Under the pieces are notes generated by a model that was not told the DNA's origin, made no database searches, and saw only the letters and a program-made list of their open reading frames with translations. Shown piece after piece: positions 1-7,497 of a stretch of DNA of 8,090 nt. The number at the start of each line of letters is the position of its first letter. Position 1 is the first letter of the stretch. The DNA is from Chloroflexota bacterium. Its GTDB lineage: Bacteria; Chloroflexota; Dehalococcoidia; SM23-28-2; RBG-16-64-32. Location: NCBI GenBank assembly GCA_022560365.1, contig JADFTG010000043.1:1-8090 (forward strand), in the 5' to 3' direction. Made by a program: the position numbers and the translations under genes.

Positions 1-538
1 AGCCCAGCACCGCGACGGTGGTCGGCGTCTGGCGGGCGACCGCTGCCGCGACGGACCAGTCGAGCGTGCCGCCGGTGCCGCCGTAGGCCCCCTCGACGTA
101 GGGGTCGAGGAGGACGATCGCGCTGCCGTGGAAGTGGGTCATGAGCTCCTCGGCCGTCTCTTCCGGGCGCACCTTCAGGCACTTGAGGATCGGCCGCCGG
201 ATGTGCTCGTTAAGCTCCCACGGCTCGGAGCCGGAGAGCTGCACCAGGTCCAGTCCGCAACCCTCGGCGATGTCGTTGATCGTGTCGGCGTCCTGGTCGG
301 CGAAGACGCCGACGAGGAGCGGCCGGCGGCGGCCGAGCGCCGCCTCGATCTCGGCTGCGCCGGCGTCGTTCGAGACGTGCTCGCGCTGGCCGAGGCTCTC
401 GGCGATGCGTCCCGCCTGGCCGAGCGTCACCTGGCGCTGCGAGGGCGCGAAGACCATGCCGACGAAGTCAGCGCCGAACGCCGCGGCCGCGCGCGCGCTG
501 ACGGGATCGGAGACGCCGCAGATCTTAACGAAGGTCAT
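1..538 (-). CDS. trpF: Phosphoribosylanthranilate isomerase (partial, C-terminus off the left edge)
   Basis: TrpF isomerises N-(5'-phosphoribosyl)anthranilate to CdRP, the substrate of TrpC, in the cytoplasm. I translated 179 codons from ATG at 538. The protein opens with MTFVKICGV, where Cys7 of the KICG motif is the expected general base. It continues with a (beta/alpha)8-type pattern: GADFVGMVF (22-30), LLVGVFAD (74-81), DLVQLSG (97-103). The expected general acid is Asp145 in LLDPY, followed by the phosphate-binding GGTGG (153-157). About 25-30 residues are probably missing at the left edge. Position 102 is Ser where most family members have His (VQLHG), and residues 51-72 form a longer than usual polar linker. 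The start overlaps the stop of the preceding cyclase gene as ATGA and has no clear Shine-Dalgarno, so translation is probably coupled. The identification is firm from KICG, the catalytic Asp and the trp operon context. Confidence 0.95.
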   Translation of the reverse strand, partial: MTFVKICGVSDPVSARAAAAFGADFVGMVFAPSQRQVTLGQAGRIAESLGQREHVSNDAGAAEIEAALGRRRPLLVGVFADQDADTINDIAEGCGLDLVQLSGSEPWELNEHIRRPILKCLKVRPEETAEELMTHFHGSAIVLLDPYVEGAYGGTGGTLDWSVAAAVARQTPTTVAVLG

Positions 539-1512
539 GGCGGGTCGGGCCCCCGCACATAGTTGATCGACAGAGTAACGGGAGTCTTGGCTGGAATCTT
601 CATTTCAGCGAGACGGTCGCGAATGGGAACCAGGGATACTTGGACAATTGACTCGTTACCGACTTCCTTATAGAAGAAGTCATCGCTTTCGTATTCGAGA
701 ATCCAGGTGTCCTCACCCGTTCCATGAGATTGCTCGAACTGGATTTGTATGCGTCCGGGTTCAGAGGGCCTGCTTGGAAGAACGTGACTGTAATACTCTG
801 GAGACTTCTTCCAGACGGAAAGAGGTTTGGTCACTTTGAGTTCTTCCCAATTCAGAACGGTTAGCGGGTGCTGAAATCGCGGCTCGATCTCTACATCCTG
901 CGACGTGTACACTCGGATCGCTAGTTCTTCGGCTACGCTCCGGACGTACACGTCGTGTTGGAGGAATCTCTTTGCTGTCGTTGGCTTGAGCAGCTCAACG
1001 CCAAACGCTCCATCGATCACTATTCCTGACGGCCTTGCGATATCCATCAGGCGCGAAGCTAAGTTCAGCAGATGGCCACTATAGTCCACTATCTCATCAC
1101 CCGAGACAATGCAGCACGCAGTGCCGCGTGCGATCCCGATCCCGATTCGGTCGGGCGTCTCCACGTTTACCATAGGATCGCCCTTGCAGATTTGACTGAA
1201 CTCCTTGTGGCATGCGAGGGCACTTTCGACGGTCTTGCGGGCCATCTCTTGAAGGGTCTTCTCGTCAAAAGGAATGGTCACCAAGAGTCCGTCCCCCGTC
1301 GCTTTGAAGAAGTTGCCAAAAGGAAAGTACTTGTCGATCAGCCGGATGTATACCCTCTTGATATACATGGCGACATCAGGCGACTCGTGAGACTTGCTGA
1401 ACTCAGAAAAGCCCCGGATATCCGCCACCACAACGATCACGAACTCTGACTTTCCAGTAGCGTCGTCGAGAAGGCTCCTCAACCTCCTGCCCTGAAGTTC
1501 TGTCTCGCTCAT
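535..1512 (-). CDS. Class III adenylate/guanylate cyclase-domain protein embedded in the trp operon
   Basis: The 325-residue protein has a class III cyclase domain at about residues 23-200. The metal-binding aspartates are D31 (VADIRGFS) and D74 (KATGDG). The base-selecting pair is K70 and D143, and the transition-state pair is N150 and R154 (NLASR). The spacings (K70 to D74 = 4, D143 to N150 = 7, N150 to R154 = 4) match those of mammalian adenylyl cyclases. The Lys/Asp pair favours ATP, hence cAMP, and all sites in one chain predict an active homodimer. Residues about 205-325 form a C-terminal region I do not recognise, with alternating hydrophobic strands suggesting beta structure. No signal peptide or membrane segment is visible, so it is probably cytoplasmic. 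The start ATG overlaps the trpC stop (ATGA) and its stop overlaps the trpF start (ATGA). Sampled G+C is 47% (601-700) against 77% in trpF (1-100), which points to transfer. The biological role is unknown. Confidence 0.9.
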   Translation of the reverse strand: MSETELQGRRLRSLLDDATGKSEFVIVVVADIRGFSEFSKSHESPDVAMYIKRVYIRLIDKYFPFGNFFKATGDGLLVTIPFDEKTLQEMARKTVESALACHKEFSQICKGDPMVNVETPDRIGIGIARGTACCIVSGDEIVDYSGHLLNLASRLMDIARPSGIVIDGAFGVELLKPTTAKRFLQHDVYVRSVAEELAIRVYTSQDVEIEPRFQHPLTVLNWEELKVTKPLSVWKKSPEYYSHVLPSRPSEPGRIQIQFEQSHGTGEDTWILEYESDDFFYKEVGNESIVQVSLVPIRDRLAEMKIPAKTPVTLSINYVRGPDPP

Positions 1513-2303
1513 CCCAGTAGCTCCCGTATCTTGTCGGCCGGGTCGGGGGCGGTGACGACGCTCTCGCCGATGAGTACGGCGTCGACGCCGGCGCGCTCCA
1601 GGCGGATCATGTCCTCGCGGGTGAAGATGCCACTCTCGGAGACGACCGTCGCCTCGGGTGGGGCCAGCGGGCGCAACCGCTCCGTCGTCGCGAGGTCAAC
1701 GTTGAAGGTGCGGAGGTCGCGGTTGGTGATGCCGATGAGCGGGGCGTCAGTGACCGGGGCGCGGGCCAGCTCCCGCTCGTCGTGCACCTCGATCAGCGCG
1801 TCGAGGCCGAGCGCGCCCGCCTCTGCCATGAGGTCACGGAGGAGCGAGTCATCGAGGATGGCGGCGATGAGGAGGACAGCGTCAGCGCCGTTGGCGCGCG
1901 CTTCGTAGAGGTGGTACGGGTCGATCGTGAAGTCCTTGCGCAGGATCGGCGGGCCCTTCGGCAGCGCCTCGCGGACGGCGCGCATGTAGCCGAGGCTGCC
2001 CTGGAAGTGCTTCTCGTCTGTCAGCACGGAGATCGCGGCCGCGCCACCCTCGGCGTAGCGCCCGGCGAGCCAGACCGGGTCGAAGTCAGCGCGAAGGAGG
2101 CCGCGCGACGGCGACGCCTTCTTCGCCTCGGCGATGAGGCCGATCTTGGGGCCGCGCAGCGCCTTCGCGAAGCCCCGCGGCGCGGGCGCTGTCTCTGCCT
2201 GCCGGCGTATCTCGGCGAGCGGTACGCGCTCCCGGGCGGCGGCGAGCTCGTCGCGCTTGTCGGCGACGATGCGGTCGAGGATCGTCTCGCTCTTTTGCGT
2301 CAT
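1509..2303 (-). CDS. trpC: Indole-3-glycerol-phosphate synthase
   Basis: TrpC closes and decarboxylates CdRP to indole-3-glycerol phosphate, the last step before tryptophan synthase. The 264 residues are normal length for a monofunctional enzyme. The helical N-terminus ILDRIVADKRDEL (8-20) is typical. The active-site motif IAEAKKASPSRG (57-68) supplies E59 and K61, and LRKDF (121-125) supplies the catalytic K123. Further on come the LIEVHDE strand, ITNRDL (the family usually has INNRDL) and SESGI near the C-terminus. It begins 20 bases after the trpD stop, with only a weak purine stretch upstream, which is consistent with translational coupling. The cyclase ATG overlaps its TGA stop by four bases. 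Confidence 0.97.
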   Translation of the reverse strand: MTQKSETILDRIVADKRDELAAARERVPLAEIRRQAETAPAPRGFAKALRGPKIGLIAEAKKASPSRGLLRADFDPVWLAGRYAEGGAAAISVLTDEKHFQGSLGYMRAVREALPKGPPILRKDFTIDPYHLYEARANGADAVLLIAAILDDSLLRDLMAEAGALGLDALIEVHDERELARAPVTDAPLIGITNRDLRTFNVDLATTERLRPLAPPEATVVSESGIFTREDMIRLERAGVDAVLIGESVVTAPDPADKIRELLG

Positions 2304-2323
2304 CTGTGATCGATTATCCCACG

Positions 2324-3343
2324 CTATCCAAACGTCCTGGTCAGCTCGATGAACGTCGTCAGCCGCTCTTTCGCCGCGCCGGAGTCGATCGACTCGGCGG
2401 CGGCCTGGAGCCCGTCGCGGACGTTGGGCACGATGTCGGCGGCGACGAGGGCGGCGGCCGAGTTGAGGAGCACGATGTCGCGCATGGCGCCGGCCTCGCC
2501 GTCGAGGAGTGCGGTCAGCATCTTTGCGTTCTCTTCCGGCGTACCGCCCTTGATGGCGTTGGGGACGGCGGTCGGCAGGCCCAGCTTGCGGGGATCGATC
2601 GTGTACTCCACGCTTTCGCCTCTGTCGACCTCGTAGACGGGGTTCGGGCCGTCGAGCGTGAGCTCGTCACTGCCGTCGTGGCCGTGGATCACGAGTACGT
2701 GATGGCTGCCCAGGCGGTCGAGGGCGGCGGCCATGAGGGACGCCATCTCGGGCCGGGCGACGCCGAGCAGTTGGTGCTGCGCCCCGGCCGGGTTGGTCAG
2801 CGGGCCGAGGATGTTGAACGCGGTGCGGACGCCCAGCTCGCGGCGCGTGGGCGCAGCGTGCTTCATCGCCGGGTGGAACGTCTGCGCGAACATGAAGCCG
2901 AAGCTGGCTTTCTCGATGCACTGCGCCACCTGCTCCGGCGAGAGGTCGATCTTCGCGCCGAGCGCCTCGAGCACGTCGGCCGATCCGCAGGCGCTGGACA
3001 TCGCCCGGTTGCCGTGCTTGGCGACGCGCGCGCCGGCGCCGGCCGCGACGAAGGCGGACGCGGTCGAGACGTTGAACGCGCCGCGGCCGTCGCCACCCGT
3101 GCCGCAGGTGTCGAGCAGCGGGCCGTCCACTTTCACGCGCAGCGAGTGCTCACGCATCGTGCGCGCCATGCCGGCGATCTCGTCGACCGTCTCGCCCTTC
3201 ATGCGCAGCGCGACGAGGAAGGCGGAGAGAAGGGCGGGCGTCGCCTCGCCACGGAAGACGTCATCCATCGCGTCGGCGGCCTCGTCCTCGGTGAGGTCGC
3301 GGCGGTCGTTGATCAGGGCTGTGATCGCGTCTTGGATGCTCAT
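2324..3343 (-). CDS. trpD: Anthranilate phosphoribosyltransferase
   Basis: TrpD transfers the phosphoribosyl group of PRPP onto anthranilate. The 339 residues match the stand-alone family length. An alpha-helical N-terminal domain (about 1-70) precedes the PRPP and metal site: GTGGDG (81-86), NVST (91-94) and KHGNR (109-113). The GSDELT segment, with its acidic magnesium-binding pair, lies in the second half. The start ATG is three bases after the toxin stop, and the only candidate ribosome site is a weak AAGAAGAG inside the toxin gene. Its translation now follows that of the inserted toxin-antitoxin cassette, not trpG. There is no sign of damage to the gene. Confidence 0.97.
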   Translation of the reverse strand: MSIQDAITALINDRRDLTEDEAADAMDDVFRGEATPALLSAFLVALRMKGETVDEIAGMARTMREHSLRVKVDGPLLDTCGTGGDGRGAFNVSTASAFVAAGAGARVAKHGNRAMSSACGSADVLEALGAKIDLSPEQVAQCIEKASFGFMFAQTFHPAMKHAAPTRRELGVRTAFNILGPLTNPAGAQHQLLGVARPEMASLMAAALDRLGSHHVLVIHGHDGSDELTLDGPNPVYEVDRGESVEYTIDPRKLGLPTAVPNAIKGGTPEENAKMLTALLDGEAGAMRDIVLLNSAAALVAADIVPNVRDGLQAAAESIDSGAAKERLTTFIELTRTFG

Positions 3344-3346
3344 GGG

Positions 3347-3613
3347 TTATCTCTTCTTGTAGGTGGTTGTTGTCCGGCGTTCAACTGCATTAATACTGAT
3401 CGTGTCGTCTGCGTCGAAGATCGTATAGATGACTCTGTAGTCGCCCACTCGGATACGCCAGACCGGACCGCCACCTTTGAGCTTTTTCGATCCGCGAGAC
3501 CTCGGCTCGTTTGCGAGCTGTGAGATGGCGGCGTCGATGCGCTCGAACGGGCCGTCGGCAAGTCGCATCATCTGTCGCTCTGCCCTCCTGCTATACCTGA
3601 CTTCGTATGGCAC
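3347..3613 (-). CDS. RelE/ParE-family toxin
   Basis: This is a small basic protein of 88 residues. The first strand VRYSRRAERQM is followed by helices, then the family signature strands WRIRVGDYRVIYTI and a C-terminal strand ISINAVERR. This is the standard layout of RelE/ParE/StbE toxins, which are either ribosome-dependent mRNA interferases or gyrase poisons; the sequence alone does not say which. The start is GTG at 3613, inside the antitoxin gene, so the two genes overlap by 23 bases and are probably translationally coupled. No strong Shine-Dalgarno precedes it. Its stop lies three bases before trpD. The gene is intact. The function follows from family resemblance and from pairing with an upstream ribbon-helix-helix gene. 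Confidence 0.85.
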   Translation of the reverse strand: MPYEVRYSRRAERQMMRLADGPFERIDAAISQLANEPRSRGSKKLKGGGPVWRIRVGDYRVIYTIFDADDTISINAVERRTTTTYKKR

Positions 3614-3833
3614 CGCGACGCCGAGCCCTTAGCTCCTTGATGGAGATCCCTTGGTCTGGGTCATTCAGGAAGTCTTCAAGGCCGAGTTCCCCCGAAATCA
3701 CGTCCAGTTCGTCTTCGTAGACTGTTTCAACGGCGACGCGCATGAGACGCGACATAGTCGTCTTCTTCCGATGAGCGAGTTCACGCAGCTCTTCGTGTAG
3801 ATCGTCTGATAGTGTCACCAGTAGCCGTTTCAT
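3591..3833 (-). CDS. Ribbon-helix-helix (CopG/Arc-type) antitoxin
   Basis: The 80-residue protein has an N-terminal beta strand (KRLLVTLS, 2-9) that would form the dimeric DNA-binding ribbon. Two helices follow (DDLHEELRELAHRKK, then TMSRLMRVAVETVYEDEL). This is the ribbon-helix-helix fold of CopG/ParD-like antitoxins. The acidic then basic tail (about 50-80, ending IKELRARRRGAIRSQV) is the expected toxin-binding part. A strong GGAGG lies five bases before the ATG. It overlaps the downstream RelE-like toxin by 23 bases. A near-palindromic operator starts 10 bases upstream of its ATG, consistent with autoregulation by the antitoxin or by the toxin-antitoxin complex. It begins 39 bases after trpG. 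It could instead be a plain RHH regulator, but the partner gene argues against this. Confidence 0.85.
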   Translation of the reverse strand: MKRLLVTLSDDLHEELRELAHRKKTTMSRLMRVAVETVYEDELDVISGELGLEDFLNDPDQGISIKELRARRRGAIRSQV

Positions 3834-3843
3834 TCAATCCTCC

Positions 3844-3872
3844 TGATATACTGATGTCGCGATATCAATATA

Positions 3873-3875
<3 letters not shown>
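3844..3875 (-). promoter_or_regulatory. Inverted-repeat operator/promoter region of the toxin-antitoxin pair
   Basis: Two 15-base arms (3844-3858 and 3861-3875) around a GC spacer form an inverted repeat matching at 13 of 15 positions. Read on the minus strand, the first arm is TGATATATTGATATC, which itself holds two TGATAT copies eight bases apart, as ribbon-helix-helix operators often do. A possible -10 TATATT (3872-3867) lies inside it, with a poor -35. The right arm includes the trpG stop codon (3875-3873). The symmetry is seen directly; the binding protein and the promoter activity are inferred. Confidence 0.6.
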
Positions 3876-4439
<564 letters not shown>

Positions 4440-4483
4440 GTTGAGCCTCCTCCTGCTGTGCCGGCGCGAGTCGCCGTCCCGCC

Positions 4484-4503
4484 GGTCAGGCTGAAGCCTG
4501 ACC
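4484..4503. repeat. Perfect hairpin in the trpE-trpG gap (REP-like)
   Basis: GGTCAGGC, loop TGAA, GCCTGACC: an 8-bp perfect inverted repeat in the 88-base space between trpE (stop at 4528) and trpG. No T tract follows on either strand, so it is not a classical terminator. It may be a REP-type repeat or an mRNA processing or stability hairpin that sets the trpE/trpG ratio. The symmetry is seen; the role is not known. Confidence 0.5.
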
Positions 4504-4527
4504 TTCTGAGTGGTGCAAGAACGCCCA

Positions 4528-6033
4528 TCAGTAGCCCAGGCTTCCCGTGAGCGCCGACTGCTCCATCGCCTCGGCTTCGTCGATCGCCTGTAGCGTGGCG
4601 CGGGCCTTGCTCAGCGTCTCGCGGTACTCGCTGTCCGGAACGCTGTCGTAGACGATGCCGCCGCCGGCCTGGATATGAGCGACGCCGTCCTTGTGGACGA
4701 TCGTGCGGATGGTGATCGCGGTGTCCATGTTGCCGGAGAAGTCGAAGTAGCCCACGGCGCCGCCGTAGGGCCCGCGGCGGATCGGCTCCAGTTCGCTGAT
4801 GATCTCCATCGCCCTGATCTTGGGTGCGCCGCTGAGCGTCCCGGCAGGGAAGCAGGCCCGCAGGGCGTCGTACGCGGACAGGCCGTCCTTGAGCTGCCCC
4901 GTCACGCGCGAGACGAGGTGCATGACGTGCGAATAGCGCTCGATGATCATGAAGTCCTTGACGTTGACCGTGCCCGGCCGGCTGACGCGGCCGATGTCGT
5001 TGCGGCCGAGGTCGACGAGCATGACGTGCTCGGCGCGCTCCTTCTCATCGCTGGCGAGTCGCTCGGCGATGGCGTCGTCCTCGTCCGGGTCGCGGCCGCG
5101 CGGCATCGTGCCGGCGATCGGGTGCGTCTCGACGATGCCGTCCTCGACGCGGACGAGCATCTCCGGCGAGGCGCCGATGATGTGTGAGTCGCCCATCGAC
5201 AGGTAATACATGTACGGCGATGGGTTCACCATGCGCAGCGCGCGGTAGATCGAGAACGGGTGCGCGGCCGTCTCCCGCGAGAGGCGCTGTGAGGGCACGA
5301 CCTGGATGACGTCGCCGGCGACGATGTACTGCTTCGCTTGCTCGACCATCTCGTAGTAGCGCTCTCGGCTGACGCTCGAGGTGACCTCGCCCTGGGCGTG
5401 GTAGAGCGCCGTCTGGTAGGGGCTGGCCGGCAGCGCGTGATCGAGGCGCTTGGCCAGCTCCTCGATGCGCCAGCAGGCCTGCCGGTACGATGCCTCGACG
5501 TCGCCGTCGAGGCGGCAGTGGGCGACGACTTTGATCGCGTGCTTGATGTGGTCGAAGACGAGCAGGGCGTCGACGAACATGAAGAGCGCCTCGGGCAGAC
5601 CCTGCGGATCATCGGTGGGCACTTGGACGCGCGGTTCGAAGTGGCGGACCACGTCGTAGGCGAGGAAGCCGACGGCGCCGCCGGTGAAGCGTGGCAGCGA
5701 CGTTCGGGCCGCAGCGTCCTTCGGGTGCGCGATCTTGTAGCGTGACATCTCGGCTTCGACTTCGGTCAGCGGATCCGTACCTTCTGTCGGGTCGGCATAA
5801 GGGCCGCTGCGGTAGACGCGGTAGGGCTCCGTGCCGATGAAGCTGTAGCGCGCGAGCCGTTCGCCGCCCTCGACGGACTCCAGCAAGAACGAATGCTCGC
5901 CCCGCGCGACCTTGAGGAACGCTGATACGGGTGTCTCCAGGTCGGCCGGCACGTCGCGGAAGACCGGTATCAGGTTGCTTTCACCTCGCTTCGCCTCCTC
6001 GAGCACATCCTCCAGAGACGGTGTGTAGTTCAC
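4528..6033 (-). CDS. trpE: Anthranilate synthase component I
   Basis: TrpE converts chorismate and ammonia to anthranilate, the committed step of the pathway. With GTG at 6033 the protein has 501 residues, normal for TrpE. The start is favoured by GGAGGTGAG just upstream and by a GTGA overlap with the trpS stop; the open frame further upstream is only a shadow of trpS. LLES (50-53) and NPSPYMYYL (270-278) form the feedback tryptophan pocket, so the enzyme is probably inhibited by tryptophan. Catalytic motifs are [11 protein letters not shown] (305-315), [13 protein letters not shown] (339-351), [15 protein letters not shown] (395-409) and [12 protein letters not shown] near the end. The LLES tryptophan site and the pathway neighbours distinguish it from PabB. 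Confidence 0.97.
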   Translation of the reverse strand: MNYTPSLEDVLEEAKRGESNLIPVFRDVPADLETPVSAFLKVARGEHSFLLESVEGGERLARYSFIGTEPYRVYRSGPYADPTEGTDPLTEVEAEMSRYKIAHPKDAAARTSLPRFTGGAVGFLAYDVVRHFEPRVQVPTDDPQGLPEALFMFVDALLVFDHIKHAIKVVAHCRLDGDVEASYRQACWRIEELAKRLDHALPASPYQTALYHAQGEVTSSVSRERYYEMVEQAKQYIVAGDVIQVVPSQRLSRETAAHPFSIYRALRMVNPSPYMYYLSMGDSHIIGASPEMLVRVEDGIVETHPIAGTMPRGRDPDEDDAIAERLASDEKERAEHVMLVDLGRNDIGRVSRPGTVNVKDFMIIERYSHVMHLVSRVTGQLKDGLSAYDALRACFPAGTLSGAPKIRAMEIISELEPIRRGPYGGAVGYFDFSGNMDTAITIRTIVHKDGVAHIQAGGGIVYDSVPDSEYRETLSKARATLQAIDEAEAMEQSALTGSLGY

Positions 6034-7088
6034 TTGCTCACCTCCACGCCGTCGCCGCCGCGAAAGTACGTCAGGCCCATCGCCTCGCGAGCCGCTTCGA
6101 GCGTCTGGTGGCACTCTTCGCGGGCGTGCGCGGAGCCGGCCTCGATGATCTCTTCGACGAGACCCTTCTTCGACGCGAACTTCTGGCGGCGGTCGCGGAT
6201 CGGGTCGAGGAAGCGGTTGATGGCGGCGGCGAGCTTCGTCTTGACCTCGACATCGCCCACCTTGCCCTGACGGTAGCGGTCGGCGAGCTCGGCGACTTCG
6301 TCCGGGTCGTCGTTGAACTCCTCGTGGTAGATGAAAATCGGATTGCCCTCGACGCGGCCCGGAATGTCGGCGCGGACGCGCTTGGGGTCGGTGAACATCG
6401 CGCGCACCTTCGTCTCGACGACATCCGGCGGGTCGAAGAGCATGATGACGTTGCCGATCGACTTGCTCGCCTTGGCCTGGCCATCGGTGCCGATGAGCAC
6501 CGGCGTCAGCGGCGCCTCCGGCTCCGGGAAGGTCTCGCCGTAGGTCTGGTTGAAGCGGCGCGCGATCTCCCGGGTCAGTTCGACGTGCGAAGCCTGGTCC
6601 TTGCCGACGGGCACGACGTCGCCGCGCACCATGAGGATGTCCGCCGACTGCAGGACCGGGTAGGAGAGGAGCGCCATCGACGCGGTCTCCAGCTTCAGGT
6701 CGCGGACCTGCTCCTTGAGCGTGGGGATGCGCTGCGCCCGCGGCACGCTGACGAGCGGCATGAAGAGCCAGAACAGCTCCAGCACCTCCGGCACCAGCGA
6801 CTGCAGGTAGATCGTGGACTTCGCCGGGTCGATGCCGACGGCGAGGTAGTCCAGCACGCACTCGCGGATGTTCGATCCGATCTCGTCGAGGTCGGCGTTG
6901 CGCGTGGTCAGGACGTGCAAGTCGGCGATCAGGACGAAGGTGTCGATCTTCTCCTGCAGTTCGACGCGCATCTTGAGCGAGCCGACGTAGTGGCCGAGGT
7001 GGAGCGCGCCTGTCGGCCGGTCGCCGGTGAGCATGCGCGTCCACTTCGGGTTGACGGGCGTGGACGCGCCGGACTTCTGCGCCGTCAC
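6030..7088 (-). CDS. trpS: Tryptophanyl-tRNA synthetase
   Basis: TrpS charges tRNA-Trp in the cytoplasm. It is a class I enzyme: GDRPTGALHLGH (22-33) holds the HIGH-type motif HLGH, and GQAKASKS (203-210) holds the KMSKS-type loop. VPVGKDQ (159-165) and YPVLQSADI (143-151) are family segments. The GTG start at 7088 gives 352 residues. It fits because the TGA of the 16-codon leader ORF overlaps it as GTGA and a weak AGGTG lies four bases upstream. A longer frame to 7223 would run through the riboswitch terminator and is rejected. The sequence resembles the TGDRPTG...LHLGHYVGSLK subgroup common in Gram-positive bacteria. It is the first structural gene after the T-box, so it is controlled together with tryptophan biosynthesis. 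Confidence 0.96.
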   Translation of the reverse strand: MTAQKSGASTPVNPKWTRMLTGDRPTGALHLGHYVGSLKMRVELQEKIDTFVLIADLHVLTTRNADLDEIGSNIRECVLDYLAVGIDPAKSTIYLQSLVPEVLELFWLFMPLVSVPRAQRIPTLKEQVRDLKLETASMALLSYPVLQSADILMVRGDVVPVGKDQASHVELTREIARRFNQTYGETFPEPEAPLTPVLIGTDGQAKASKSIGNVIMLFDPPDVVETKVRAMFTDPKRVRADIPGRVEGNPIFIYHEEFNDDPDEVAELADRYRQGKVGDVEVKTKLAAAINRFLDPIRDRRQKFASKKGLVEEIIEAGSAHAREECHQTLEAAREAMGLTYFRGGDGVEVSK

Positions 7089-7135
7089 GCTGCACCTGCT
7101 TGCGGTTCCCGGTGCTCGTATTCGTAGTGGCTCAT
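7085..7135 (-). CDS. Short leader ORF (16 residues) coupled to trpS
   Basis: ATG at 7135 begins MSHYEYEHREPQAGAA and ends at TGA 7087-7085. A strong GAGGAG (7147-7142) lies six bases before the ATG, better than anything directly before trpS. The stop overlaps the trpS GTG as GTGA, so ribosomes finishing it could restart on trpS. It lies after the terminator, so it is translated only on read-through. It contains no Trp codon, so it is not a classical trp leader peptide. Translation is inferred, not shown. Confidence 0.5.
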   Translation of the reverse strand: MSHYEYEHREPQAGAA

Positions 7136-7155
7136 CGCGGTCTCCTCTGCGCAAT

Positions 7156-7189
7156 AAAAAAACCCTTCGCCCGTCAGGGGCGAGGGGTT
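7156..7189 (-). terminator. T-box-controlled intrinsic terminator
   Basis: The arms 7189-7178 (AACCCCTCGCCC) and 7172-7161 (GGGCGAAGGGTT) pair at 11 of 12 positions around a five-base loop, followed by a run of seven T's (7162-7156). It comes immediately after the T-box motif. Formation of the alternative antiterminator should prevent it. Confidence 0.93.
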
Positions 7190-7497
7190 CTCGCGGTGCC
7201 ACCCTGGTTCGACCCGGCGTCAACCGGGACCTTCGTTGTCACGTACGCTCCGAAAGTTCGCTCATCCTGAGCTCTCGAAGGAAACGCTGGGCCTGTAACG
7301 GTGCCCTTTCCGGCCTGGCCTACTTCCGCGACAGGCCTGAGGCCTGTCCTTCGGGTTGGGCTGGCGGCTCCCGGGTCCATTCATCCGCTGCGCTGACGCC
7401 GGGTTTCCACCTGTTCCCGGCTCTCTGGGTCCATCGCTTCCGCCTGAGGCGGACCCGTCTGGGTGGCGGGGTACTAGTCCCGTTCGTTGCCGCTGGG
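7156..7497 (-). promoter_or_regulatory. T-box riboswitch sensing uncharged tRNA-Trp
   Basis: Read on the minus strand, Stem I closes with GCGGC (7493-7489) and GCCGC (7368-7364). It carries AGTA (7475-7472), a helix GGGTCC/GGACCC (7456-7451, 7432-7427), AGAGAG (7426-7421), and the distal stem CCGGG...CCCGG (7420-7416, 7403-7399) around the conserved AGGTGGAAA loop. The specifier loop GAATGGAC gives TGG (7379-7377), the Trp codon, followed by A. A perfect hairpin GACAGGCC/GGCCTGTC (7348-7341, 7337-7330) follows, then a Stem II/III region. The T-box AGGGTGGCACCGCG is at 7205-7192. In the antiterminator, GGTCCC (7231-7226) can pair with GGG and ACC, leaving UGGC free for the tRNA GCCA end, which fits discriminator G73 of tRNA-Trp. 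It should raise read-through into trpS and the trp genes when tRNA-Trp is uncharged. Confidence 0.96.

Noticed and set aside
2306..3523. 405-codon plus-strand open frame opposite trpD.
   Set aside because: It is antisense to a clear trpD and the toxin gene, with Arg/Val/Gly-rich shadow composition and no recognisable domain.
4484..4503. Hairpin after trpE as a transcription terminator.
   Set aside because: No run of T follows it on either strand, and trpG continues in the same direction shortly after.
6034..7095. Long upstream extension of the trpE reading frame (about 354 extra codons).
   Set aside because: It lies entirely opposite the trpS frame, has low-complexity Arg/Ala/Pro composition typical of a GC-rich shadow frame, and the GTG at 6033 has a proper Shine-Dalgarno.
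5931..7127. 398-codon plus-strand open frame opposite trpS.
   Set aside because: It is an antisense shadow of a well-identified gene, with Leu/Arg/Asp-rich repetitive composition.
7085..7135. Classical Trp-codon leader peptide attenuator.
   Set aside because: The ORF has no Trp codon and lies downstream of the terminator; the T-box explains the regulation.
7089..7223. N-terminal extension of trpS up to 7223.
   Set aside because: It would be encoded across the T-box motif and the terminator hairpin, and the extra residues do not resemble TrpS. The GTG at 7088 gives the normal length.
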